DNA of 64,000 bases from Lotus japonicus (lineage: Eukaryota; Streptophyta; Magnoliopsida; Fabales; Fabaceae). Shown here piece by piece: positions 22,780-35,400 of this stretch. The notes under the pieces were generated by a model. It searched no databases and had not been told where the DNA came from. It saw only the letters and a list, made by a program, of their open reading frames with translations. Numbering within the stretch: position 1 is the first letter of the stretch; each line of letters starts with the position of its first letter. A program made the position numbers and the translations under genes. Location: assembly GCF_012489685.1 (NCBI RefSeq), contig NC_080045.1:46707096-46771095 (forward strand). Reading direction: 5' to 3'.

Positions 22780-23013
22780 GGCTTAATAGCTCTTTTGGTC
22801 TCTCACTTATCACGATCTTACACTTTTGGTCCCTTTAGGAAAAAATTAGCAAAATTAATCCCTCCCATTTACACACTTTTTCCGTTTTAGTCCAAATAGG
22901 GATCACTTTTGCAAACAAATAAGCAATGTGAAGGACCAAAAGTGCTAATTTTTTTATTGGGGTCCAAAAATGCAAAATCGTGATAAGTGAGGGACTAAAA
23001 GAGCTATTAAACC
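22780..23013. mobile_element. Mutator-type MITE, 234 bp
   Basis: Terminal inverted repeats of about 37 bp start GGCTTAATAGCTCTTTT on the left and GGTTTAATAGCTCTTTT on the right. They are flanked by the perfect 9-bp duplication TAGATTTTA (22771-22779 and 23014-23022). Nine-base duplications and GG-starting ends indicate a MULE-mobilised non-autonomous element. Confidence 0.9.
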
Positions 23014-23941
23014 TAGATTTTAATCTCAATTTAATTTATTTACATATGGATTTAATTGATTTTTGCTACATCAGTAATTATGTTTTTATTTTAATTAAAA
23101 TAAAAAATAATATAACCGTTTGTCTTATGTGGCATAATATGATTGAGGGTGAACTTTACTAAATTAAATATACTAAATGGAATTTGAGAAATATAATGCT
23201 ATAGAATATAACTTTATCATATGGAATTTGAGAAAATTTAGTACTAAGAGAAAAGATACTATTGTTATGAAATGAAGGCAGTACAAGTGAGAGGGTCTGA
23301 GAGGAGAAGAGAAAAAGAAATCAGAAAAGTAAATGTTGTGAAATGGGGTGTGGCTGCTTGATGCAGCCTCCTTTATTTATAGCACTAGAACTAGGTCAAT
23401 TACATGAAGAGAAGATACATGTGGTAAATAATATTTTCACAAACTCTTTTCCCCAAAACTATATAAATTAGAACAATGCTCATTCAAAATGTGCACTTCA
23501 CATAGTTTGTGTTGAGGTATTTGCATTAGATTTCACAAAGGCTCGATCCTTAATAACTTTACAGGTACATATACCCACATGTTAGATATAGATAAGAGCG
23601 GATCCACCTTGAAGGAGAATTGCCCCACAAAGATTCCATAAATTATTAAATGGAAGACATAAAAAAACATGAAAAATAAGATTAATTTATGATGTAAATC
23701 ATCCCAATTTAATTACTGTGATCAAAACATTATCATGATTATAAAGTCAGAAATATCTAATAAAAGAGTTATAACCTATTTTATTTGCCTTATTATCAAT
23801 TAAGATTTGTAACTGATATCCTACTCTATTTGCCTCATGGTTTATAGCTAATCCAATTTATTCTTCTTTTTTGAATAAACATAATAAATCTAGCACAAAT
23901 TTATAAAAAAAAAAACACACGATAAATAAAAATGACTATCT

Positions 23942-23970
23942 CCGTGCATCGCACGGGTAAAAAGTACTAG
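23942..23970 (+). mobile_element. Helitron 3' terminus
   Basis: The hairpin CCGTGC-ATC-GCACGG (23942-23956) is followed after ten bases by CTAG and then T, the canonical Helitron 3' end (stem-loop plus CTRR, insertion at A|T). The 5' end (TC...) could not be placed, so the element's length is unknown. The DNA to the left with a TATA-like site near 23370 may be its cargo. Confidence 0.75.
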
Positions 23971-24596
23971 TATATTATATTGAGGTTGCGTATATTAACT
24001 TAAAATGTTACGTTATTAACATTTCCGGATCTCTGTATATATTAATTTAAACAAACAAAATTTAAACATTACGTTATTAATTTTATTTATAATTTTTTCA
24101 TTTAATGGAGGACAAACAAATAAAATTATAGGGAAATCACTTAGGATAATTAATTTGTGTGAGTCTCTTGGCTGTGACACTTGTCAGCCAGAGAGGGGGT
24201 GAGATGAAATTGATTCTTGAAATGTCATGTGTAAAATTGTTTTGGATAACGATTTTCATTTTAATAGTATATAGATTCTTTACAATAGTACATACATATG
24301 AAAAATAGAAAGTATGAATTTAGTTTTAAAAAATTGAAAAAATAAAAGAAAAGTAAAAAAACCAATTAAATCTCAGCGTGCTCTAAATTAATTTGTTACT
24401 CTTCATAAAGATGATATAGAAACAAATTTAACATATGAAATGTGATAGAACAACCATCTAATAAATGATTTTGCAGCTCCGACAGCCTAGAAGATTAATA
24501 TAAAAAATTAATAATTTATATGATACATTTAATCTCTTCAAGATTCTTATCAAATTAAAATAAGTCTGAAATTTTCGCCTTAGGCCCCAAATTGTC

Positions 24597-24860
24597 GAGA
24601 GCTAGATTTGCCACCCCAACCATTAGATTTCACACCCCTAATTTTCGGATTTTCAAGTTCCGAATTATTTCGGAATCTTAGATTCCGAAATTAATTCGTG
24701 ATTTTTAGTTCAAAATACATCTAACACCACACTTTTGAGTAAAAAACCACACTTTTGAGTAAAAAAGTGCTTCGGAAACCTTATTTCCGAAATATTTCGG
24801 AAACTGAGTTTCCGTAAGTGGGGTGACATTTCTAATGGTTGGGGTGCCAAATCTAATGAT
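24597..24860. mobile_element. Candidate Mutator-type MITE with internal TTCGGAAA palindromes
   Basis: Inverted ends share AGATTTGCCACCCCAACC on the left and its near complement on the right. The direct repeat CCAAATTGTC (24587-24596 and 24861-24870) looks like a 9-10-bp target duplication. The interior has several TTTCGGAA/TTCCGAAA palindromes. Confidence 0.7.
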
Positions 24861-24870
24861 CCAAATTGTC

Positions 24871-25021
24871 TCTACACGGCTCTGAAACGACCCGCTCGTC
24901 TTGGATCTTGATGAGAAAGACATCGTCAACGGAGGAGGCATAGTAGGGAGAGGCGGTGTGGAAGCTTCCTGGAGGAAGCGCTAGAAGGCCCACTGAGTTT
25001 CTTCATCTCAACCAAGCATCA

Positions 25022-25055
<34 letters not shown>

Positions 25056-26485
25056 CCTACACAACCTTCCCCTTTCCTAAACCTTCATGCTTGCCGCACC
25101 ATAGCCACTCAGATCCAGCGAGTGATGAATTTTAATCCATGTGTTTGCCCCGGATGGAGGAGGATACAAGTTTGGACGATAAATCACCATAGATCGTTTC
25201 CTAATTTTTATAAATATCCACCCAAATCCCAACTCCTTCAAACTCTAGTGATTCGTGTAAGAGTTTGCCTTCATAAAAGCATTGCTTGACTTCTTCCACT
25301 CAAATTCGCTCTTCTTATTTAGATTAGTTGGGACTTTTTTTTTCTCCAACTGCATCAATGAAGGTGCTGGATCCATAAGATCTTCATCCACCAGTCATCT
25401 GCATTTTGAAATTTAAAGGGTCTGAACTCTCATGCTTTGGTGCGACGACCATGGAGTTTCCAGCGGTGGCTATGGAGTTTTCTAGCGGCAGTATCACCGT
25501 TGAAGGTGATGATGCGGTAGAAGAACACATGGTTATGTTTGTATTTGCCCTTTTTAATTGTTATTTAATCATTTTTAATTGTTTTTATTATTATTTAATA
25601 TTTTTAAATGTTATGCAATCTGAACCGTTAAAAATGTAGGTACAACTAAAATTAAAATTTGGGATCACTCATGGACCACCTAAGACCAAGACCATGATGG
25701 TCCGGGTTCATAGTAGGTTTCGCTTTCTTTAACCGCCACAAACTGAAAAGATATGTTTTTTTTGTTAATTTCCAATTTGTGGAAAGGAAAAAACCACCAT
25801 AAATGTGAGCAGTATCATAAAGGAACCATGAGTGTCAGCAATATCATAAGAAGAGGTTTGAAAAGATGAGTTTGAGATTCGTCATTGTTTTTTTTTTATA
25901 AGCGAGATTCGTCACCTTGTGATTCGGCACCAACTCAATAGTGTATGATTGTGAATAGGTCTGAGGAAAAAACGTTAAAGATGCACAAATTTGATAAAAA
26001 ATGAGCATCACAACAAGAAAGGGGACTGGTGTACGAATTGAACAATCTGTGTGGCTATCTTGCGTATTGTTGAAGGGATCAATGACGATGTTCGCTGATC
26101 TTTTGCTCATGCATGACCCAAGGTTCTCATCAATGGCATATCAAATTTTCAATTTTTTCAAGGGGGGATGATGCAGATATGAAGGAAAAACTTGAGAAGG
26201 GGAAGAGCTCGCCGGCGGTAAACAATGGAGCTCTGGCGACATAGACAACAGTGAGTGGCAGAGCTCTAGCGATGTTGATACATTACAAAAAAAATCTTTA
26301 TTTAAAATATAAGAGATATTGCATTTGTACTTTTTTTATTACTAATCAATATTAAGTACTCATCTCAAGAATATTCTTAAATTCCAACATCCATTAATGG
26401 TGTTTAATCATGGTTTATCGATGGACTAATTTAACAAATGTCCACCCTAATTATCGTCATTTTTAACCGTATGGGCTAAAAAGAA
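24871..26485. other. Stretch without supported gene
   Basis: Contains a (CT)n microsatellite at 25024-25052 followed by 5'UTR-like pyrimidine-rich DNA and a 77-codon frame at 25406-25639 with no recognisable domain. It could be a gene relic; nothing more can be supported. Confidence 0.5.
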
Positions 26486-26722
26486 AAAGCCAAAGCAAAG
26501 GCCAATGCTAACTTCACAGTTCTCTAAGAAAAAAAGGTAAGGATCGGAGAAGTTGAATGATGTCAAACAGGATGAAGGAAATATGAAATAAACAACTCAA
26601 ATGTTAAAACTATAATCCAAAAAGAAACCAAAAAACTTCCTCTGATGCAGAAATCAAAACTTAAGGTAATTAAACCAATAAGATTGCAGTTCCATTCCCA
26701 ATTCCCATATCTAACATAAAGA
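26486..26722. repeat. Diverged copy of ARP9 intron sequence
   Basis: Aligns by eye with 42765-42972, which lies in the ARP9 intron between exons 16 and 17. Shared words include CTAAGAAAAAAAGGTAAGGA, TGTCAAACAGGATGAAGGAA and CCAAAAAGAAACCAAAA. Either an ARP9 fragment was duplicated here or both are copies of one dispersed repeat. Confidence 0.75.
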
Positions 26723-27554
26723 TTTACATGCAAGTATTTGATCAACTTACTATATCCCTAATGTCACACTAACAAGTAACAAGTATCATGAAGGAGATTT
26801 TTCCCATTCCAAGGTCAAGGCAAGCCACAAGTGATATTACAGAAGACTTACAAATGAAAGAGCACAAGAGTTGAACCCAAACCGTACCATTTTATCAATG
26901 TTTGTCCTTGTCCACTAATGAAGCTAGTCCTCATTAGTTGAACCCAACACCATTTTCGTTTTTATATAATGTTAGCAGGTCATATTATAAAGTGGGTCAG
27001 ATTTTTTGCCATGTGACTTTGTGGATCACATGTTTGAGTCGTGAAATCAGCGTCTCGCAAAAATATAAGTATAATTTCTTAAATGTAAAAATTTCCATTG
27101 AAAAGGATTTTAAAAGTGTTCTCAATTATACCAGTGATGATGTAATCCTTAACACTGTGTTTGGAAAGGTGGAAAATGCCATGAAAGGAAAACATAAGCG
27201 TGGAAAATGACCGGAAAACACTGTGCACATGCGTGTGGTTAGGCAATGAAAATACCAGAAAATGGAAAACTGACACAAATTGTCACATTTCCGAAATCAC
27301 GGCTCCAATGCCATGAAAATGAACAGTGAAACATCCAATTGCCATTAATATCCTTTTTATATTCCAACAACCATTTTTTAAAAGATTATATAGCAAGGAT
27401 AATATAGTAAATATGTAAACATCCCTCTTAATTTTCCTTTCATTTTTCATTCTCTTTCTCTCAATCCAAACAACTTCAAAATCACCTCATTTTCCATTCA
27501 TATTCATTCTTTTTATATTCTTTCCTCTTATATTCCTTCCACTCGTTTTCACCC

Positions 27555-27837
27555 TGTTCTAGGAATGAACATTCAAGAGAGGGGTGGTACCTAGAGAGTG
27601 GAAGAATGTGCTCGAGGGAGAAAGAGAATGAGAGAGAAAGTGCTGAATTTCCTGTGTTATTTGATAAAATGAGCTAAAAGTCCTTTACAATTGGTAACTA
27701 CCTCCTATTTATAGAGCTTGGGCACTACCTATTGGGCCAATTGGGCCTCCGAAGTTGAGGCCCAACTTAAGGCCAGGCTCTCGCTCTTGGGCGGGCTGAA
27801 CCCTGGGCGTCGCCCCTCTAGGGGCTCGCCCAGTCCA
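27555..27837 (-). repeat. Gypsy 3' LTR (element orientation)
   Basis: Paired with 38044-38326. On the minus strand it begins TGGACTGG and ends AGAACA. A TATAAATAGG box on the minus strand (about 27710-27720) is its promoter. Confidence 0.95.
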
Positions 27838-28517
27838 CAAGTCCACAAGACACCGAGCTCGAAGTATGAGAGCTAAGTGTGTCTTTTAAATGCTCTTACA
27901 TGCATCCTGTGGCGTGCTGGAATCTAAGCTGCCGACATGGCTTGAGGAAAAAAGAAGAAACTACGTCGCCGACATGGCGTAAGCAAAAGAAAACAAGCAT
28001 CTTTAGTCGCCCAGTCCACTGGTCTTGGCGAGCAACCCAAACCGGCAAGTCCACAGGTCCACAGGCGGCGGGAACGATCGCTTTGTACTGACGATTAGTT
28101 GGAGTGGGCGAGCGTCTTTCGTCGGCGGGCTAGGTGGCAGGCGTTAACCATGCACTGATCATCCAAGTGTTGGCTGGCGATTCCCTTGGCAGGCGGCTAA
28201 ACTTTCATTGGCGACATCGCTTGTTAGGCGATAGCGTTTTAGTCTTCATGGTGGCGAGGTGTTTGGATTTCACGGTAGCGAGGCCTTTCGCGCTTTCCCT
28301 TATTTCAAAAAACCTTTCAAATCTCTAACTGCTCCATGTGATACGTCAGTTACGTCAGTTTCCCCTTTCTCCGCAACCGTCACCTCACTCCTCATAACTG
28401 TCCAATCATGCGCAGTAACTCCCCATCACATGCGTCCCACTTCCCAAGAGCCATAATGACTTCCAACCTTCCACACGCGTCCACCACGCGTCACCCTTCC
28501 AACTCCCCTCCCTTGCC

Positions 28518-28525
28518 TATAAAAA
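28518..28525 (+). promoter_or_regulatory. TATA box for the gypsy antisense gene
   Basis: TATAAAAA on the plus strand, 212 bases before the ATG at 28737, followed by pyrimidine-rich leader DNA. The accessory gene therefore has a plausible promoter of its own, facing against the element's LTR promoter. Confidence 0.5.
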
Positions 28526-28736
28526 CCCTTTTTCCCTACAATCATCCCTTTCCGAAACCTCTCTTTACTTCTCTTATCGCTTACCAGGCTCCCTCTTCCA
28601 ACTTCCGCTCTGGTGCCGTCGCCTTTCACCCTTTCCGCTACCCACTCTTCACGTCCTTACCCGGTGAGTCCCTGTTCCCTTATCTCTACATCTCATCTCT
28701 ACTTATCTTTTCCTTTTCCTCACTTAGTTGTCAAAG

Positions 28737-31419
28737 ATGGCTTCAAACCCTAACTCCCCTAATCACACCTCTTCTTCTTCTGAGAATGACCCTGACTCTA
28801 CCGCAGCCGGCGGCCTCCGTCTAGAGGTCCCGGAAATTCCCCATTACCGATCGAGAACCTTTGCAACCCTGCCCCTTCCAGTCCAAATAGCACCTTCCCA
28901 CGAAGCTATAGACCAACCCTCCGTTTTCCAGGATAGGAAACTTATCGTGGAATTCGTGAGTAACCTTGGCGGTTTGTCTGACGATGATGAAATAAACGAC
29001 AAACTCAGGATTTGGCCCTGCAGCGCTGAGGACCGCCCCTGGCTTCATAGGGTCGACGACGATGTGAAGAGATCCCATTTCTTTTTTGTGTATGAGTATA
29101 TGTTTGGCGAGCTTGGAGTCAGGCTTCCTTTTTCGTCTTTCGTTCAAACCGTTCTCCGCGATATCAATGCGGCTCCTTGTCAACTCCATCCCAACGCCTG
29201 GGCCTTCATCCGGTGCTTCGAGATCTTGTGCGCCGCTGTTGGCACCGCCCCATCTCCCACCAGCTTCTTCTACCTTTACGATGTTGACTCCAAGTCCATC
29301 AAAAATAGAGGTTGGATCTCTTTAAAGGCCCGAGCCGGCCGTAAATGCTTGAACCCTCACAAGAGTAACGCAAAGTCCTCCTTCGCCCGGAGATACTTCC
29401 GCGTGGCGGTTCACCCCGCCTATCCTGAGGCCTTTACCCTTAGGGACGGGACTGCCCTTTTTCCCCTCTACTGGACGGAGAAGCCCAATGGGATTACCGA
29501 CCCTCCAGAAGAGTCGTTGTCTGTCAACGACAAAGCCTTTTTGAATCTCTTCGCACCGCTTCCTATTCTTGACTGCGCAACAGTCCTTGAGGGCGCTCGC
29601 CTCTCAAGGACACCCAAATACTTAGGTCATTTATAGTTTATTTTTATCATCGCCATTTCTCTTTTGTTATTTCATCATCATTTCCTTTCTTACCCCTTAT
29701 GTTGCTACTAACCCTTTTTTTTTATTTATTGTTGCAGAAGATATGAACTTCACCAACGCCGAGCTCCTGAAAGCCCGTGAGAGGAAAATGACCCGTTTTT
29801 CCCCGAAGTTCAACACTGAGGGCGACGGGAAAAAACGGGGCGGTGCTGAGAACCAAGCCGAGGGCGCTCAGGCCCCTAAGAGGAGGAGATTAGTCAAAGT
29901 CTCCTCCGTCGCCTCGGGGTCTGCAGTCGCCGGCTCCTCCAACCCCGGCGCTCAACCCACCGCTGCCGCTATGACCAAAGGCAAGAATGTTGCCGCCACT
30001 GCTGCCATTGCAAGCTCCAAGTCTCCGACTGACGGGACGAGCCAACTCCCTGCCGCCGGAGCTTCCGCCGCCGCGGCCACTGAGCCTGTGACTGTCACAG
30101 CCCCCGATTCTGCTGCCGCTGGTACAGCCACCGCTGCCGCCTCTAAGTCCGCCACTATAGGCGCCACTACCACAACCGCTGACCAGTCATCAACTGCTGG
30201 CATAAACGCCGCAACCGCCGCCGCGTTCTCCAACGTTTCCGCCAGGGAGAAAGAAAGAGAAAAAGAAAAAGAAAACCCAAAGTCTCCCCCGCACCAAGTC
30301 ACACTTCCTAGCCCGCCTCCCACGAACGATGGGCGTTCCATGTCTCCCCCGCCTCGTCAAGAAGAAAGACCCTCTCCCGATGCCACCACTACTTTCGAGG
30401 CAGCCCAGATTGAGCAAGCTCCTGGCAACAGGGGTGGTTCTTCTAGCCACTTCAACATGCTACCCAATGCTATTGAGCCCTCAGAGTTCTTGCTCACCGG
30501 CTTCAACCGTGACGTCATAGAAAAAGAAGTGTTGAGTCGAGGCATTAACGAGACCAAGGAGGAAACCCTTGCTTGTCTTCTACGCGCTGGGTGCATCTTC
30601 GCCCACGCGTTTGACAACTTCAACTCCGCAGCTGCTGAAGCTGAACGGTTGAAGGCTGAGAGTGCTCAGCACCAAGAAGCCGCTGCTGCTTGGGAAAAGC
30701 GCTTCGACAAACTGGTGGCGCAGGCGGGAAAGGAAAAAGTTCATGCCGACAAGTTGATTGGCGCGGCGGGAAACAGGATCGGAGAGCTGGAAGACCATCT
30801 GAAGCTGATGAAGGAGGAGGCGGACGGCCTTGATGCAAGCCTCCAAGCTTGCAAAAAACAAAAAGATCAAGTAGAGAATGACGTGGCCGCCAAAGGCGAG
30901 GCACTGGCTGCCAAGGAGTCAAAGCTTGAAACATTGGGCGCTGAACTGGAGTTAGCAAAGAAGGCACTGGCGGAGCAGGAGAAAAAGTCTGCTGAGTCTT
31001 TGGCTTCGGTGAAGGCAGATCTGGAGGCGGTGATGCGAGCTACTTCTGAAGAGGTCAAGAAGGCGAACGAGGCTCATGGGGCAACCCTCGCCGCGAGAGA
31101 TGCTGAGATTACTTCCCATCTTGCGAGGATCAAAGAGCTAGAGGGCGAGCTGTCGGTGGAGAAAGCCAAGGCCACTGAGGCGAGGGAACAAGCCGCCGAT
31201 ATTGCCTATGACAATCGCGAGCGGGGCTTCTACCTCGCCAAGGACCAGGCTCAACACTTGTTCCCGAATCTTGATTTTAGCGCCATGGGAATAATGAAAG
31301 AAATCACCGCTGAAGGACTAGTTGGTCCTGACGATCCTCCTTTGATTGATCAACACCTCTGGACCGCAACTGAAGAGGAGGAAGAAGAAACAGGAGAAGA
31401 AGAAAGAAATAATGAATAG
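28737..31419 (+). CDS. Antisense accessory protein of the Tat element (Transposase_28-like), 856 aa, 2 exons
   Basis: Exon 1 is 28737-29625 and exon 2 is 29738-31419, joined across a 112-bp GT-AG intron with a T-rich acceptor tract; phase is kept, giving LEDMNF at the junction. Residues about 50-290 resemble the putative gypsy-type transposon domain common in plant retroelement accessory ORFs. Ala/Thr/Pro-rich low complexity follows (about 340-500). A long Glu/Ala/Lys coiled coil covers about 590-770, and the tail is acidic. It runs opposite to the polyprotein and the two genes converge. Antisense ORFs are known in some Tat-type elements; function is unknown. Confidence 0.75.
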
Positions 31420-32418
31420 TGTAACTTTAATTTTTACCTAGCCTTTACCGCCCTCTGTAATGCACTTTTCTATTATTTCCATATGTAAGTAACCTTTTCG
31501 CCATTGCTTTTATATCGCTTTTAAATACTTTGTAAATTTTGTTGAATGATTGCTTTCGCCGTAAATCTTTTTGTCGCCCCTTCGCAAATCGCCGCATTCT
31601 TATTGTTAAAAAATTTAAGAATGAATTTCATAGTTAAACGTCCCGACGCACCGAAGTAATAAAATACTCAACATCCTTACTCAACATCCTGAGTGACCAA
31701 GCACTCGCCTTCCACCTTATTCATTCGCCGACCTTATATCCCGCGCTACTTTTCACGCGTCATGTAATTGAATTACGCCTAACGATTTCGTGCATTAATT
31801 TTAACTAGGGCTTATTGCTTGACATTTCTCCGTCAAGACTTTAAACATTTTCCATAAAGGGATAAATGGCCTCCATTCTTGAGGGCTTCGCCCGGGGCTT
31901 TGCCCGCTCGGGGCTTACAATGCTTGGGTCCCAATGGCCATTTGGGGGTCCCAAGACTTTTGCCTAGTTAACGGCGCTCGTCGTATTCTGGCGAGACTTA
32001 CCCAGCACATCGTTTACGGGACCGGCGATCACATCAGACTTTCCGGGGGGAGATTCCCAGGCGTCAAAGGCCATTTGTGGAATCGCTGCCGCCTTCAGGG
32101 TTCCAGCAAGCCCCTTTGGGGATCAAGCTTGTCCCACCTAGTGATCGCCGTAATTCTTTTTATCGATCGGCAATTCCGATCGTCAGGGAATCCCTGGAAT
32201 CTTTGGTCATGAATTTCATGAATTTTCGTTTTATTGATGGAGCGCCTCGTTAAAAAACTCCTTTCGGAGAAAAAGAGCACGCTTTTGTCATGGAGATACA
32301 TTGGAGAGTTTGCGGATATTTTTAGAGAAATTGAAGACATCTAACTTTGGAGAATTCATCTTGTTCGTCAGAAGTTCTTCCTTGGAGCTTTCCACCTTTC
32401 CAGCTTTCTCGTCCACGA
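31420..32418. other. Gypsy spacer between two convergent genes
   Basis: About 1 kb between the stops of the antisense gene and the polyprotein. No frame of note. A G-rich purine run (GGGGGGAGA near 32045) and many GGCGA/TCGCC words occur. It presumably holds both 3' ends, though no clear AATAAA is visible for either strand. Confidence 0.5.
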
Positions 32419-35400
32419 TCAACTGTAATAATAGCGCAGGCTCAAACCGTTGAATGACCTGGGTAGTCGCCTTCCATCAAGCTCTTCCAAGTGATAGGCC
32501 CCTGTGCCAAAAACTTTGACAATGCGGTAGGGACCTTCCCAGTTCGGAGTCAGCTTGTTTCCTGGGGTTCCTGATCGCCACTTGAGAACCAGATCGCCAA
32601 CTTGCATATCCCGGACGCGAACCCTGTTATTGTACTTGGCGGCCACGCGCTGCTTCATCGTCGTTTCTCGAATGTGCGCCTCGTCACGCGTTTCAGACAA
32701 AAGATCCAACTCCATCGCCATATTGGCTTGATTCTCGCCTTCGAAATCCGGCTGAGTCCGCCATGTGAAATTGTCAATCTCCACTGGCAACATAGCATCT
32801 ACCCCATAGGTCATTCTAAAGGGAGTTTCTCTTGTAGTATATTGCTCAGTGGTGTTGTATGACCATAGTACCACTGGGAGTTCATCCAGCCAGGCTCCCT
32901 TAGCTTCCTCAAGCCGTCGCCTTAATCCACGCAGAGTCACCCTGTTTGCAGATTCTACTTGTCTGTTCGTTTGCGGATGCTCCACAGAGGCGAACCTCAT
33001 CTGTATGCCCATTTCCTTGCAAAATTCCCTTGTCTGGTTGCTTGAAAACTGGGTCCCGTTGTCGGATACGATCGCCCTTGGGATCCCAAACCTGCAAACA
33101 ATGCGCTTCCAGTAAAAGTTAACTATTTTTGCAGAGGTTATTTTGGCTAGGGGTTCAGCTTCAATCCATTTAGTAAAGTAGTCCACCGCCACTAATATAA
33201 ACTTCATCTGCGATCTGGCGGTCGGAAATGGTCCTACCAAATCCACACCCCACATGGCGAAAGGCCATGGGGCGCTCATTGTTAACAGTTCCTTTGGCGG
33301 TGCCTTGGACAAATCCGCAAACACTTGACATTTTTTACACCGCTTCACAAAGTCCATACAATCCTTTCTGAGGGTGGGCCAGTAGAACCCCGCCCTTAAC
33401 ACCTTGCAGGCCAAAGACCTTCCCCTGATGTGGCTTGCACACACTCCTTCATGTACCTCAGACATTTTCGCCTCATATTTCTCTGGCGGCACACACTTTA
33501 ACAGCGGCGTCGAAAAACGTCGGCGATACAAGTGCCCGTCAATGAGAGTATAGTGGCTCGCCTCTCGCCGTTGCTCCTTCGTGCACTGCTCCACCTCCGC
33601 CGGGTCCCCCGCCAAGATAGATAATATGGGTCCCATCCACGTCGCCCCTCTGTTCACACATGGTATGAGCTCGCCTTCAATGCTGGGGCACGCTAGCGTT
33701 TCCTGAATCACACTTTTGTTGTTGTCGGGCTTCCGTGTGCTCGCCAATTTGGCCAACGCGTCCGCTCGCTGATTTTTTGCTCGAGGAACATACTCTACCA
33801 CAACTTCTTGAAAAAGTGTCATCAAATATCGCACTCGCTCAAGGTATTTGATCAGATTGGGATCCTTGACCTGGAAAGTTCCCTTCACTTGACTCTCTAC
33901 CAACTGCGAGTCCGTTCTTATCAACAACCTTCCGATTTTTACTTCAAGCGCCAACCTCAATCCGGCGATGAGAGCTTCATATTCCGCTTGGTTGTTTGTT
34001 GCCTTGAACTCAAATTTCAGCGATTGCTCCAATACTAGATCTCCTGGTCCTTCCAACGTTACTCCCGCGCCACTGCCACTGCTATTGGAGGATCCATCTA
34101 CAAAGAGAGTCCACCGGGTGTCCACTCTTTCAACCAGGTCTAGGGTCAACTCCACCACAAAATCAGCCAGTGACTGTGCGCCAACTGTGCCTCGCTTATC
34201 ATATTGTAACCCATATTCAGATAATTCAACCGACCAGGCGACCAATCTACCTGACAAATCTGGCTTTTGTAACACTTGTCTCAGAGGCAAATCCGTCCGC
34301 ACCTTCACTGAAAAGCTATGAAAATAAGGTCTCAACCGTCGGGCGGTGACAAGGACCGCCAGTGCCGCTTTCTCAATTTTTTGGTATCTGATCTCTGCGC
34401 CCTGGAGTGTGTGGCTAACAAAATAAACAATTCTCTGCTCGCCATCTATTTCCTGCAGTATCACAGAACTCAGAGCACTATCACTCACAGCAAAATACAA
34501 GTGCAGCGGGTGCCCCTGCATTGGTTTTGACAAGATTGGCGGTGATGACAGGAGTTCCTTGAGGCGACCAAAAGATTCTTCACACTCCGCCGTCCACTCA
34601 AATGCGGCATTTTTTCGAAGACATTTGAAAAAAGGAGAGGATCTATCACCAGACTTAGGAAGAAATCGAGATAAAGCTGCTATTCGCCCTGTTAAACGTT
34701 GGACCTCTTTCACATTAGAGGGGTTTTTCATCTGCTGAATCGCCTTGCATTTATCTGGGTTTATCTCTATTCCTCTGGACGTGATCATGAAGCCTAAAAA
34801 CTTGCCGCCTTGAATACCAAAAGAACATTTCTCCGGGTTGAGGCGCATATTGTGCTTCCTTATCTCGCCAAATGCTTCTTCCAGATCTTGGTGATGGTCC
34901 AAGCCACGCGCTGATTTGACGATCATATCATCAACATAAACTTCCATATTTCTCCCAACCTGCCCAGCAAAAACCCTATCCATCAATCTTTGGTAGGTCG
35001 CCCCAGCATTCTTTAATCCAAACGGCATGGTGCGATAGCAATAGTTGACTCTGGCGGTCATGAAAGCTGTTTTGTCCTCATCTGCCGGGTGCATGCGGAT
35101 TTGATGATAACCAGAGTAAGCATCCATCAAGCTAAGCAGTTCGTTGCCCGAGGCACCATCAACGAGGCTATCAATGCTGGGAAGGGGATAAGAATCCTTT
35201 GGGCATGCCTTGTTTAAGTCTGTGTAATCCACGCACATTCGCCATTTTCCATTCGCCTTCTTCACCATCACGACGTTCGCCAACCACGTCGGGTACTTCA
35301 CCTCCCTGATGAATTCCGTCGCCAGCAACTTGTCTACTTCCTGCTGAGCCGCTTTTCCCTTGTCTCCGCCTAAGCGCCGCCTGAGTTGTGAAACTGGCTT

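Noticed and set aside
25406..25639. 77-codon plus-strand frame after a CT microsatellite
   Set aside because: No domain, and the C-terminal part is low-complexity AT-rich sequence; no splice partner found.
29952..30967. Several antisense frames within the Tat accessory gene
   Set aside because: Ala/Ser/Val-rich mirror images of low-complexity GCC/GCT coding DNA.
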